Assembly (NCBI GenBank): GCA_022708055.1
Contig: JAKIZK010000002.1
Location: forward strand, 40,119 to 104,118
Length of the DNA: 64,000 nt
Source: Bacteroidota bacterium
GTDB lineage: Bacteria > Bacteroidota > Bacteroidia > Chitinophagales > Chitinophagaceae
Direction of reading: 5' to 3'
Below are positions 46,055 through 54,136 of the stretch, in pieces; position 1 is the stretch's first letter, and each line of letters starts with the position of its first letter. The notes under the pieces were generated by a model. It ran no database searches. It saw only the letters and a list, made by a program, of their open reading frames with translations, and was not told the DNA's origin. Both the position numbers and the translations under genes were made by a program.

Positions 46055-47737
46055 TTAAAAACTTACGGATGTCTCCAGTGTTTTCCCGCCTCTTATGTAT
46101 TTCACTTTTACAGTTTCTCCTTTTTTAAACTTGCCCAGCGTTTGCATATAAGACTCCATGGAGCTGATATGGTACCCGCCAAGTTCTATAATTATATCTC
46201 CTGCCTGTAATCCTGCTTTTTGGGCCGGCTTGCCATCGCTTACACCATCAGCTTTTACACCGGTACCTGCAAAAGTATAGTCGGGCATGATGCCCATGCT
46301 TACACTAAATCGGGCCGAAGTAGTTGTTTGTGTTTCTCTTGTTTTAGCAAAAGTCAATCGAGGTTCTTTGTTCAGCTTTTCAATCAACTGCATGATATGT
46401 GCTATAATCGTTTGTTCCCCTGTATAATTTATTTTGTCTGCATCGTCCGATGGTTTGTGATAATCTGTATGCAATCCGGTGAAATAAAATAAAACCGGAA
46501 TGTCTTTTCTGTAAAATGAAGTATGATCGCTGGGGCCTGTACCGCTGCTGTCTATTTTTATTACCAATGAAGGTGCTTGTTTTTTAATATCATGTTTTGT
46601 GGCAAAATATTCTTTCTCTATTACCTTGCCCCAGGTGGGCGATGTACCATAGCCGCCAATGGTGAGCACTTTTGTACTATCATTCAAGCGGCCAACCATG
46701 TCCATATTAATCATATAGTTAACGGCCTTTAAATCAATAGTGGGATGATCGGTAAAATATTTAGAACCATATAAGCCCAGCTCTTCGCCCGAAAAGGCAA
46801 TAAACAAATAATTATTGTTTGTTGCTTTTGATTTTTTTAACTGACGGGCAAGTTCAATTAATGCTGCTGTGCCGCTGGCATTATCATCGGCGCCATTGTG
46901 TATGGCCGCTTCATGCGATGTGTTTCTGGAATTACCATCTTCACCATATCCTAAATGATCGTAATGGGCACCCAGTACGATTGTAGTTGCAGCGCCATTG
47001 TCTATATAGCCTACCACATTGTGTCCGGTTCTTTTCTTTTCATCCAGCTTCGAAACAATTTGAATAGAAACCGAATCTGCTCCATTGTTAAAATATTTTT
47101 GAGCATCAGCTCTGGATAAATACAAAACCACACCATTCAGCATGGGCGATTTGTCTTTGCCGTTGAATACCAGCTTGTCGTCAATAGCCGAAGAGTTGTA
47201 TAATACAACAGCATCCGCACCGCGGTCAATAGCCTTTTTACTGTTTTTATATACATAATCGGCAAGGTCAAAATGCGGATCGTTTTTGTTTTCTTCCAAA
47301 ATGGTTTTTATATCAAAGATCCACGGATCGCCGGCGTCTTGTGAGCGCAGCGGAACAGTAGCATTTACCACTGTATCTGCACTAAAAGGGAAAATAAAAA
47401 ATCCTGTTTCTATTTTATTGCCATTGATTGCTAATGCGACGGTTTTGTCCATCACTTTTCCGTCATTCACTTCAAAAGCCTGAATGTAGTTCTGGCTTCC
47501 TTTTGGCGATAGCCCTGCTTGTTTAAACTGGTTGATGATATAATTCATTGCAAGCAGTTCGCCCGGCGTACCAGTGCGGCGACCTTCCAGTTTATCATCT
47601 GCCAGATAGCTTATATTTTTTCTTAATTCTGCAATAGTAGCATCGGGCGATGTGGAGCTGATGTTGCCCGGCCCGCTGCAAGCCGCAAAAATGAAAACCG
47701 GCAACAGCATTTTAAATTTATATAGTCGCATATTCAA
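46055..47737 (-). CDS. M28 family metallopeptidase lipoprotein with PA insert and C-terminal PDZ domain
   Basis: 560 residues. Lipoprotein signal FKMLLPVFIFAAC. A PA-like insert lies before the catalytic domain. Two-zinc M28 ligands: VLGAHYDHLGYG (His), HNGADDNASGTAALIEL (Asp), FSGEELGLYGS (Glu), MVGRLND (Asp) and TGLHTDYHKPSDD (His). The last 85 residues are PDZ-like (PAQKAGLQAGDIIIELGG). It would be an envelope aminopeptidase. ATG 47737 is used; an ATG two codons later (47731) is also possible. Confidence 0.92.
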   Translation of the reverse strand: MNMRLYKFKMLLPVFIFAACSGPGNISSTSPDATIAELRKNISYLADDKLEGRRTGTPGELLAMNYIINQFKQAGLSPKGSQNYIQAFEVNDGKVMDKTVALAINGNKIETGFFIFPFSADTVVNATVPLRSQDAGDPWIFDIKTILEENKNDPHFDLADYVYKNSKKAIDRGADAVVLYNSSAIDDKLVFNGKDKSPMLNGVVLYLSRADAQKYFNNGADSVSIQIVSKLDEKKRTGHNVVGYIDNGAATTIVLGAHYDHLGYGEDGNSRNTSHEAAIHNGADDNASGTAALIELARQLKKSKATNNNYLFIAFSGEELGLYGSKYFTDHPTIDLKAVNYMINMDMVGRLNDSTKVLTIGGYGTSPTWGKVIEKEYFATKHDIKKQAPSLVIKIDSSGTGPSDHTSFYRKDIPVLFYFTGLHTDYHKPSDDADKINYTGEQTIIAHIMQLIEKLNKEPRLTFAKTRETQTTTSARFSVSMGIMPDYTFAGTGVKADGVSDGKPAQKAGLQAGDIIIELGGYHISSMESYMQTLGKFKKGETVKVKYIRGGKTLETSVSF

Positions 47738-47755
47738 CAGTTTTTAAATTTTGTG

Positions 47756-47763
47756 CAAAGGTA
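47756..47763 (-). promoter_or_regulatory. -7 box of the M28 peptidase gene
   Basis: Minus-strand TACCTTTG, a perfect TAnnTTTG, 18 bases before the ATG. No matching TTTG at -33. Confidence 0.5.
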
Positions 47764-47872
47764 TTTGCGCTATTGGGTTTTTGTCAGTTATTATTTCATT
47801 TTTTCGTCATAGTTTTTCCGCTTTTTAAGATGCAAACACCGTATTTCGTAAAATCATTCATTTATTGAAAGT

Positions 47873-47880
47873 TAGTTTTG
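47873..47880 (+). promoter_or_regulatory. -7 box of feoB
   Basis: TAGTTTTG ends nine bases before the GTG start, so the predicted transcript begins within about four bases of the start codon. Confidence 0.5.
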
Positions 47881-47889
47881 CCGGTTTAA

Positions 47890-50007
47890 GTGAAGAAAAC
47901 AAGTTTACATATTGCACTGGTTGGCAATCCCAATAGCGGAAAGAGTTCTCTTTTTAACTGTCTTACTGGGCTAAATCAAAAGGTTGGCAATTTTCCGGGT
48001 GTTACAGTTGATAAAAAAACAGGAACTGTTTCGCTTGCGCCAAATATAGATGCCAATATTATTGACTTACCTGGTTCTTATAGCCTTTACCCTCGCAGAG
48101 AAGATGAATGGGTGAGCTATCGTGTGATGATGGGACAGGATGAAACACTAAAAGCAGATGTAGTTGTAGCGGTGGCCGATGCCAGTAATCTGAAAAGAAA
48201 CCTGCTTTACTGTTCGCAGCTTATTGATTTAAAAATACCGGTAGTAATTGCGCTGAGCATGATGGATCTTGCCCGTAGCAAAGGAATCAAGATTGATGTG
48301 GCTTCGCTGGAAAGAGAACTGGGTGTGCCGGTAGTGGTTATCAATCCACGTAAGAACAAAGGCATTGCTGAGTTGAAGAAAACAATATTGTTGACATCTC
48401 AACAACAATATAAAGCGCCATTGCTGGATTTTATTGATAATAAAGCAGCAGCACCGGAGACGATAAATGAACTGAAACAACATTTTCCAGAATTAAGCGA
48501 TTATGCCGCCATTCACTATCTTATCAATCATGAAAATTTTTCATTCAATAGTGCCATGCAGGAATCGGTGGAGCAGATTGAAGTAAAAAATAATTTTAAT
48601 CCTACCAAAACACAGGCAGAAGAAATATTGAGTCGGTTCAACCGTATTAAGCAAATTATGCAGCTATCGGTAGATGAACCCGGGCCTTTGCAAAAAAAGT
48701 TGTTTACAGAAAAATTGGATAATGTGCTCTTGCATCGCAAATGGGGCTATCTCATTATGCTGGGTGTGTTGTTTCTTTTATTTCAAAGTGTTTTTTGGCT
48801 GGCGCAATATCCAATGGAATGGATAGACCTTGGCTTTTTAAAGCTGAATCAGGGGCTATCATCATTTTTGCCCGAAAACCGCTGGACAGATTTATTATTA
48901 AACGGAATTGTAGCGGGACTCAACGGTATATTGGTTTTTGTACCACAAATCATGATTTTATTTGGCCTCATAACCCTGCTGGAAGACAGCGGCTATATGG
49001 CCCGTATCAGTTTTTTGAGTGATAAGTTGATGCGAAGCGTAGGATTGAATGGAAAAAGTGTAATGCCGATGATCAGCGGGTTTGCCTGTGCGGTTCCCGC
49101 CATTATGAGTGCCCGCAATATTGAAAACAAAAAAGAAAGACTGCTCACTATATTAATTACACCGTTGATGAGTTGTTCTGCTCGTTTGCCTGTTTATACC
49201 ATTCTCATTGGGTTGGTCATTCCCAATAAAAATCTATTAGGCTTTTTAAATTTACAAGGATTGGTGATGATGGGTCTTTATCTATTGGGATTGGTAATGG
49301 CGCTGGTAGTTTCTTATGTAGCCAAATGGTTTATCAATATTAAAGAGAAAAGTTTTTTTATTCTGGAGTTACCCACTTATCGTTCGCCAAGGTGGAGTAA
49401 TATGATAACTACCATGATCAACAAAGCAAAAATTTTTGTGTTTGATGCCGGAAAAATAATCATGATTATAAGCCTCATACTTTGGGGATTATCTTCATTT
49501 GGTCCGGGCAATACGATGCAAAAAATTACTACACAGTACGAGCAACGAATGGCTGCCCCTGGTGCCGATACTGTATTGCTAAGTCGTGAAATGCAAACCG
49601 AGAAACTGGAACATTCTTATGCCGGCATTATGGGCAAGGCTATTGAGCCGGCTATTGCACCGCTGGGGTTCGACTGGAAAATTGGTATTGCGTTGATTAC
49701 TTCGTTTGCAGCAAGAGAAGTTTTTGTAGGTACTATGGCCACTTTATACAGCGTGGGCGATGGGGATGAGGATTTGATGCTCAAAGAAAAAATGAAAGAG
49801 GCAAAACGGCCTGATGGCTCACCTGTTTTTAATCTGGCATCCGGTTTATCACTCATGGTATTTTATGTATTTGCCATGCAGTGTATGAGTACGCTGGCGG
49901 TGGTAAAAAGGGAAACCAAAACCTGGAAATGGCCCATTATACAACTGTTATATATGACGGGGCTGGCCTATTTAATGAGTTGGATTTTTTATCAATTCTT
50001 GAAGTAA
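47890..50007 (+). CDS. feoB: Ferrous iron transporter B
   Basis: 705 residues. N-terminal G domain: GNPNSGKSS (residues 12-20, G1), DLPGSYSLYP (G3) and ALSMMDLARS (G4-like). After a helical spacer, two Gate/Nucleoside-recognition membrane units follow: GYMARISFLSDKLMRSVGLN, SGFACAVPAIMSARNI and TSFAAREVFVGTMATLYS. It imports Fe(II) across the inner membrane. The GTG start is forced because the G1 motif begins at residue 12. feoA is 3.3 kb downstream and not cotranscribed. Confidence 0.95.
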   Translation: MKKTSLHIALVGNPNSGKSSLFNCLTGLNQKVGNFPGVTVDKKTGTVSLAPNIDANIIDLPGSYSLYPRREDEWVSYRVMMGQDETLKADVVVAVADASNLKRNLLYCSQLIDLKIPVVIALSMMDLARSKGIKIDVASLERELGVPVVVINPRKNKGIAELKKTILLTSQQQYKAPLLDFIDNKAAAPETINELKQHFPELSDYAAIHYLINHENFSFNSAMQESVEQIEVKNNFNPTKTQAEEILSRFNRIKQIMQLSVDEPGPLQKKLFTEKLDNVLLHRKWGYLIMLGVLFLLFQSVFWLAQYPMEWIDLGFLKLNQGLSSFLPENRWTDLLLNGIVAGLNGILVFVPQIMILFGLITLLEDSGYMARISFLSDKLMRSVGLNGKSVMPMISGFACAVPAIMSARNIENKKERLLTILITPLMSCSARLPVYTILIGLVIPNKNLLGFLNLQGLVMMGLYLLGLVMALVVSYVAKWFINIKEKSFFILELPTYRSPRWSNMITTMINKAKIFVFDAGKIIMIISLILWGLSSFGPGNTMQKITTQYEQRMAAPGADTVLLSREMQTEKLEHSYAGIMGKAIEPAIAPLGFDWKIGIALITSFAAREVFVGTMATLYSVGDGDEDLMLKEKMKEAKRPDGSPVFNLASGLSLMVFYVFAMQCMSTLAVVKRETKTWKWPIIQLLYMTGLAYLMSWIFYQFLK

Positions 50008-50083
50008 GGTGTTAGTTATAATGAAAGTTGTGTGAAGACGGGTGCAACCTTGCTTTGTTTATGATAAGTATTATTAGCTACGA

Positions 50084-50497
50084 ATGGGTTTGAGCATGGA
50101 ACAAAGGGAAAAACTTAAATATCCTTTACTGCATTGGCTAATAACCATTGCTATGGGCCCGTTTGCAATTGCTTTGTACGAAGTTTTTTTTGTTTCTGCT
50201 GCTGGCGCCCGCGATGTATTATCTTTTTATTATCTCTTTTGCTTATTTGGTTTGGGATATTCGCTTCCTTTACTTGCCATTTATATAATTACTTTTCTGG
50301 TATTGGAACATAAAATCAAAAACATCTTTTTATTAAAATCATTATTAATTTTTATTGCCGCCTTGATGATGTTTTTACTAAGCAGATTGCTTGCCGGAGA
50401 TTTTTTTAATGAAATTTCTCTTTCCTATTTATTTGTACTTATTGTTTCGGGATTTCTTATAAAAATAAGATCAAAAGAATCTGAAACTATGGCTTAG
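50084..50497 (+). CDS. Small four-helix membrane protein, unknown function
   Basis: 137 residues; an ATG at 50096 (MEQREKLKYPLLHWLITIAM) is an equally good start. Four hydrophobic segments lie at about 15-35, 45-72, 82-102 and 108-127, ending in a short basic tail. No family is recognised. Its last 11 bases overlap the 3' end of the convergent serine hydrolase gene. It follows feoB on the same strand with a 76-base gap. Confidence 0.55.
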   Translation: MGLSMEQREKLKYPLLHWLITIAMGPFAIALYEVFFVSAAGARDVLSFYYLFCLFGLGYSLPLLAIYIITFLVLEHKIKNIFLLKSLLIFIAALMMFLLSRLLAGDFFNEISLSYLFVLIVSGFLIKIRSKESETMA

Positions 50498-51359
50498 TTC
50501 CAAAATATCCCCACAGCAGTTTAGAAACCTTTCTTGCCATCGTCCAAGCTTCATTTTCGTGTGTCCAGCTTATGTCTTTGTTGTTTTTTGTAAAAATGCA
50601 AAACACATAAGGATTCTTGGGTGCGTTTACAATCATGGCTTCATTGCGGGTTTTATTTACACATCCGTTTTTACTAAATACGGCAATGGTAGGTGGTATT
50701 TGAGATATGGCTTCATTTTCATCCCAATAGTTTTTTGCTAACATACGCATCATTCTGTCGCATAAGTCGGATGAAAAAAGTTTTCTGTTATAAATCATTT
50801 CAAACAGCTGACCCATTTCTTTAGGTGTTGTTTGCCCCCATTGATAAATAGCACGAAAAGCTTCTCGGCCCGGCACCCTGGAGTTTACTCTTGTATCTTT
50901 AAAGCCAAGACTGTCCAGTATTCGGTTGATATTGGCACCGCCCCCTGCAATAGTCTGCAACCATAGGCTGGCGGTATTATCGCTGGTTGTTAGCATGAGC
51001 ATCAGCAGTTTTTTCAAAGCAATTTTTTCTCCGCTTTTAAACGAGCCTAAAATATCTTCTCCTTCATACAGCAGCGAATCTTTGTAAGTAAATAATGAAT
51101 CATAGTGCAATTCTCCCTTATTCATTTTATAAACAATGCCGGTCATAATGGGCACTTTTACAATACTGGCCGTAGGGAATATTGTATCAGCATGGATGTT
51201 AACAGTCTTACCGGTTCTCAGGTTTTTTACATAAATACCAATTTCTCCCTGAAAGCCCGAAATGGCTTGTTCAATTTTTGACTGTAGTTGTTTATCTGTT
51301 TTCTGTGCGAACACAGGAATTGCAAAAAGTAGTAGAAACGAAAACAGCGTAGGCTTCAT
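50487..51359 (-). CDS. Class-A-beta-lactamase-like serine hydrolase
   Basis: 290 residues with a signal peptide ending VFAQ. Active-site motifs: SxxK as FPTASIVKVP (Ser65, Lys68), SDN at residues 126-128 in TTSDNTASLWL, and KNG (AVFSKNGCV) in place of the KTG triad. The fold is that of class A beta-lactamases (PF13354-like). The N-terminal spacing is unusual for a real lactamase and KNG replaces KTG, so an esterase or peptidase role in the envelope is as likely as resistance. Confidence 0.8.
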   Translation of the reverse strand: MKPTLFSFLLLFAIPVFAQKTDKQLQSKIEQAISGFQGEIGIYVKNLRTGKTVNIHADTIFPTASIVKVPIMTGIVYKMNKGELHYDSLFTYKDSLLYEGEDILGSFKSGEKIALKKLLMLMLTTSDNTASLWLQTIAGGGANINRILDSLGFKDTRVNSRVPGREAFRAIYQWGQTTPKEMGQLFEMIYNRKLFSSDLCDRMMRMLAKNYWDENEAISQIPPTIAVFSKNGCVNKTRNEAMIVNAPKNPYVFCIFTKNNKDISWTHENEAWTMARKVSKLLWGYFGTKP

Positions 51360-51439
51360 TTTTTTGTTTCAATTTACTCATTTATAGAATAACGATAGTC
51401 TGCGCTCTTTACATCTATTTTATTTATTTTTAAGGCACC

Positions 51440-52705
51440 ATGCTACTGCGTCATTTTATATTCCTTCGCACCGTTATGCTTTATAGCGTTACGGCTTTTG
51501 GCGGTCCTCAGGCGCATCTGGCTATGATGATGAAGTATTTTGTAAAGGATCGACCGTATATTACCGAGCAGGAATTGATGGAGTATAATGCATTTTGCCA
51601 ATTGTTGCCAGGCGCATCTTCTACCCAAACGGTTACATTAATTGGTTATAAGCGTGGTGGCGTTCCTCTTGCTGTATTAACCTTATTAATTTGGATACTT
51701 CCTTCTTGTATATTAATGGGTGGCCTGTCTTTTTTTGTCAGCTATCTGGATGGGCAAGCAGGTGGTTCAAAGCTTTTTAGTTTTATAGCACCTATGGCCG
51801 TTGGGTTTATTGCTTATGCATCTTTTGCGGCTTTCCCTTTTGCTATTAAGAATACCATTACCTGGATTATCATGATGGGAGGAGCCGTTGTTACTTATTT
51901 TCTTTTTGGTGTATCGGGTGTTATTCCCGCTTTGATTTTGGCTGCGGGTATTGCCACTAATTTTAGTCATAAAAGAATACCTCAGGTAGAACAAAAGCCA
52001 AGAAAAATTCGTTGGTGGAATTTTTGGTTGTTTGGAATCATTTTTTTGTTTGCAGCATTTATGAGTGAGCAGGCAAGAATTAATGAATGGTCGCATCGGA
52101 AACCGATCAATCTTTTTGAGAACACATATCGTATGGGTAGTTTAGTATTTGGCGGCGGCCAGGTTTTATTGCCTATGATGTATGAACAGTGGGGCGTAAG
52201 GCCGACACAAAAGAATGTTCAACATAGAAATCCAGATGCGATCAAAATATCAGAAGACAACTTGTTTGCCGGTATGGGAATGGTGAGAGCTATGCCCGGC
52301 CCTGTTTTTTCCATTGCCGCTTATACCGGCGGTATGGCTTTGAAAGATGTAGGACGTTCAGAAAATGAAAGAGTGATGATGCAGTTATTGGGTTGCTTGA
52401 TTGGTATGGTGGCCATTTTTTTGCCTAGTGCATTATTGGTTTTATTCTTTTTCCCAATTTGGAACAACCTAAAGAAGTATGCTGTTGTATATCGATCTAT
52501 TGAAGGTATCAACGCTGTGGTGGTGGGTATTATGATAGCTTCGGCTGTTTATATGATGAAGGATATTACTTTTTCGGAAGCAAAACCGATAAGCACTGTA
52601 CTCAGCCTGGGTGTCATGTTAGGTACGTTTTCTTTGTTGAGTTTTACAAAGCTTGCACCTCCGTTTATTGTAGCCGGATGTTTATTGTTAGGCTACTTGG
52701 TTTAA
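51440..52705 (+). CDS. chrA: Chromate transporter family protein, fused two-domain form
   Basis: 421 residues with two homologous CHR halves. The first has [20 protein letters not shown] and [20 protein letters not shown]; the second [20 protein letters not shown] and [20 protein letters not shown]. The PGP/PGA motif in each half is the family hallmark. These proteins export chromate or take part in sulfate transport; chromate resistance is not demonstrated here. It converges on nadD with a four-base gap. Confidence 0.9.
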   Translation: MLLRHFIFLRTVMLYSVTAFGGPQAHLAMMMKYFVKDRPYITEQELMEYNAFCQLLPGASSTQTVTLIGYKRGGVPLAVLTLLIWILPSCILMGGLSFFVSYLDGQAGGSKLFSFIAPMAVGFIAYASFAAFPFAIKNTITWIIMMGGAVVTYFLFGVSGVIPALILAAGIATNFSHKRIPQVEQKPRKIRWWNFWLFGIIFLFAAFMSEQARINEWSHRKPINLFENTYRMGSLVFGGGQVLLPMMYEQWGVRPTQKNVQHRNPDAIKISEDNLFAGMGMVRAMPGPVFSIAAYTGGMALKDVGRSENERVMMQLLGCLIGMVAIFLPSALLVLFFFPIWNNLKKYAVVYRSIEGINAVVVGIMIASAVYMMKDITFSEAKPISTVLSLGVMLGTFSLLSFTKLAPPFIVAGCLLLGYLV

Positions 52706-52709
52706 AAAA

Positions 52710-53282
52710 TTATTTCTTATAATAACTTCCTTTTTCTATTTCTTCCAATACTTTGTCGGGTAATAAATAGCGGACCGATTTTCCATCTTTTATATTTTGT
52801 CTTATTTGTGTTGAAGATAATTGGAGTAGTGGCGCATCGAGTACTTGCAGGTTTGCTCCTAAAGTATTTTGAATTTCAAATCCCGGTCTTGTGTAAACAA
52901 AAATTTTATAATTATTAATAATGTATTCGGCGTTTTTCCATTTATGAAGATTTTGAAAACTATCACTTCCCATGATGATGTGAAATTGATGTTCTGTATA
53001 TTTTTCGGAGAGAAAAGCAAGTGTGGTTGATGTGTAAGATGGTTTGGGCAAATTGAATTCAATGTCCACGGCTTTTATTCTATTATCATTTTCGGTGGCT
53101 ACTTGTACCAGATTGAGTCTATGGTATTCGTTTAGCAAAGTATTTTCATTCTTAAAAGGATTGTGTGGGGATACTACAAACCATAGTTTTTCAATCTCGG
53201 TTTCATTAAGCACATGGTTAGCTATAATTAAATGTGCAACATGTATGGGGTTGAAGGAGCCAAAGTATAACCCAATTTTCAT
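52710..53282 (-). CDS. nadD: Nicotinate-nucleotide adenylyltransferase
   Basis: 190 residues. It adenylates nicotinate mononucleotide in NAD synthesis. The nucleotidyl-transferase motif is GSFNPIHVAHLIIA (HxxH; Ala replaces the common Gly), and the C-terminal phosphate-binding motif is LSSTQIRQNIKDG. Its upstream neighbour feoA ends 13 bases before its start, so the two are probably cotranscribed. Confidence 0.93.
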   Translation of the reverse strand: MKIGLYFGSFNPIHVAHLIIANHVLNETEIEKLWFVVSPHNPFKNENTLLNEYHRLNLVQVATENDNRIKAVDIEFNLPKPSYTSTTLAFLSEKYTEHQFHIIMGSDSFQNLHKWKNAEYIINNYKIFVYTRPGFEIQNTLGANLQVLDAPLLQLSSTQIRQNIKDGKSVRYLLPDKVLEEIEKGSYYKK

Positions 53283-53295
53283 AATATATTGAAAA

Positions 53296-53526
53296 TCAAT
53301 TATTTATATTAATAAGAATATGCTCAGCCTCGTTTAATCTCAGGCTTAGGTGGTAGCCGGCAACATTTACCGATACAGGGTCGCCGAGCGGCGCTATTTG
53401 TTCAAGCAAAATTGTTTCACCCGGTACACATCCCATTTCCATCAATTTCAAAAAAATTTCATTGCTGGTAAACTCTTCAATGATTCCCTGCTGACCCGGT
53501 TTTAATTCTGAAAGCCTTATTATCAT
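53296..53526 (-). CDS. feoA: FeoA-domain protein
   Basis: 76 residues forming one SH3-like FeoA domain: RLSELKPGQQGIIEEFTSNE, LMEMGCVPGETILLEQIAPL and GDPVSVNVAGYHLSLRLNEA. FeoA assists the FeoB iron transporter at the cytoplasmic face. It is separated from feoB by 3.3 kb, lies on the opposite strand and is linked to nadD. Divergent from ybeY, with 64 bases between the start codons. Confidence 0.9.
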   Translation of the reverse strand: MIIRLSELKPGQQGIIEEFTSNEIFLKLMEMGCVPGETILLEQIAPLGDPVSVNVAGYHLSLRLNEAEHILININN

Positions 53527-53590
53527 GAACTCAAAAATTGGTTACAAATCTACTTCTGTTTTATGGGTTTTCTTTACGAATTTTGAAACT

Positions 53591-54025
53591 ATGACTTCAA
53601 AATCAAAAGTTTATTTCTTTTTTGAAAGAAAGGGATTTTCCTTGACAAATAGGTTGACTTTAAAAAAATTTATTGAATCCATCTTTAAAACGGAAAAACG
53701 GAAATTGGAGACACTCAACTTTGTGTTTGTTTCGGACAAAAAGCTGCTGGAAATAAACAGGCAGTATCTCAAGCATGATTACTTTACCGACATTATTAGT
53801 TTTGAACTTTCTCAACCCGAAATGCCGGTAGTGGGTGATATATATATAAGTATAGACAGGGTAAAGGAAAATGCAGTCAGTTTGGGTGTTTCATTTAAGT
53901 CAGAGCTTCACCGGGTCATTTTCCATGGAGTGCTCCATCTTTGCGGTTTTGGCGATAAATCAAAAAAGGAAGCCGGTTTGATACGAGAAAAGGAAAACTT
54001 TTATCTTCAAAAGTACTTCAGATAG
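53591..54025 (+). CDS. ybeY: Endoribonuclease YbeY, rRNA maturation factor
   Basis: 144 residues from ATG 53591; the frame is open to 53525 but the added residues overlap the feoA start and are not conserved. The zinc motif reads HRVIFHGVLHLCGFGDKSK: two His at spacing four, with Asp where the E. coli enzyme has its third His (HGMLHAQGYDH). This is usual in Bacteroidota. YbeY matures 16S rRNA 3' ends. It lies directly before mnmG. Confidence 0.88.
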   Translation: MTSKSKVYFFFERKGFSLTNRLTLKKFIESIFKTEKRKLETLNFVFVSDKKLLEINRQYLKHDYFTDIISFELSQPEMPVVGDIYISIDRVKENAVSLGVSFKSELHRVIFHGVLHLCGFGDKSKKEAGLIREKENFYLQKYFR

Positions 54026-54039
54026 TTCCACGTGAAATC
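54024..54039. other. parS-like site 1
   Basis: AGTTCCACGTGAAATC matches the widely conserved parS TGTTNCACGTGAAACA at 13 of 16 positions. It overlaps the ybeY stop codon and lies 20 bases before a second site. Confidence 0.4.
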
Positions 54040-54054
54040 TGATTTTATTTTTCG

Positions 54055-54077
54055 CCATGTTTCCACGTGGAACATGG
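54055..54077. other. parS-like palindrome 2, also a possible terminator stem for ybeY
   Basis: CCATGTTTCCACGTGGAACA and the next three bases form a near-perfect palindrome around CACGTG (54064-54069); the central 16 bases match parS at 13 positions. The same bases can fold into a stem of about nine pairs with a tetraloop, followed by AAGCTTTTT, so transcription termination after ybeY is an alternative reading. Confidence 0.45.
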
Positions 54078-54122
54078 AAGCTTTTTCCATTATTTGAATA
54101 ATCTACTCTTGGGTAACTGCTT

Positions 54123-54130
54123 TACCTTTG
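54123..54130 (+). promoter_or_regulatory. -7 box of mnmG
   Basis: TACCTTTG ends six bases before ATG 54137, so the message is predicted to be leaderless or nearly so. No TTTG stands at the usual -33 distance. Confidence 0.5.
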
Positions 54131-54136
54131 CAACCC

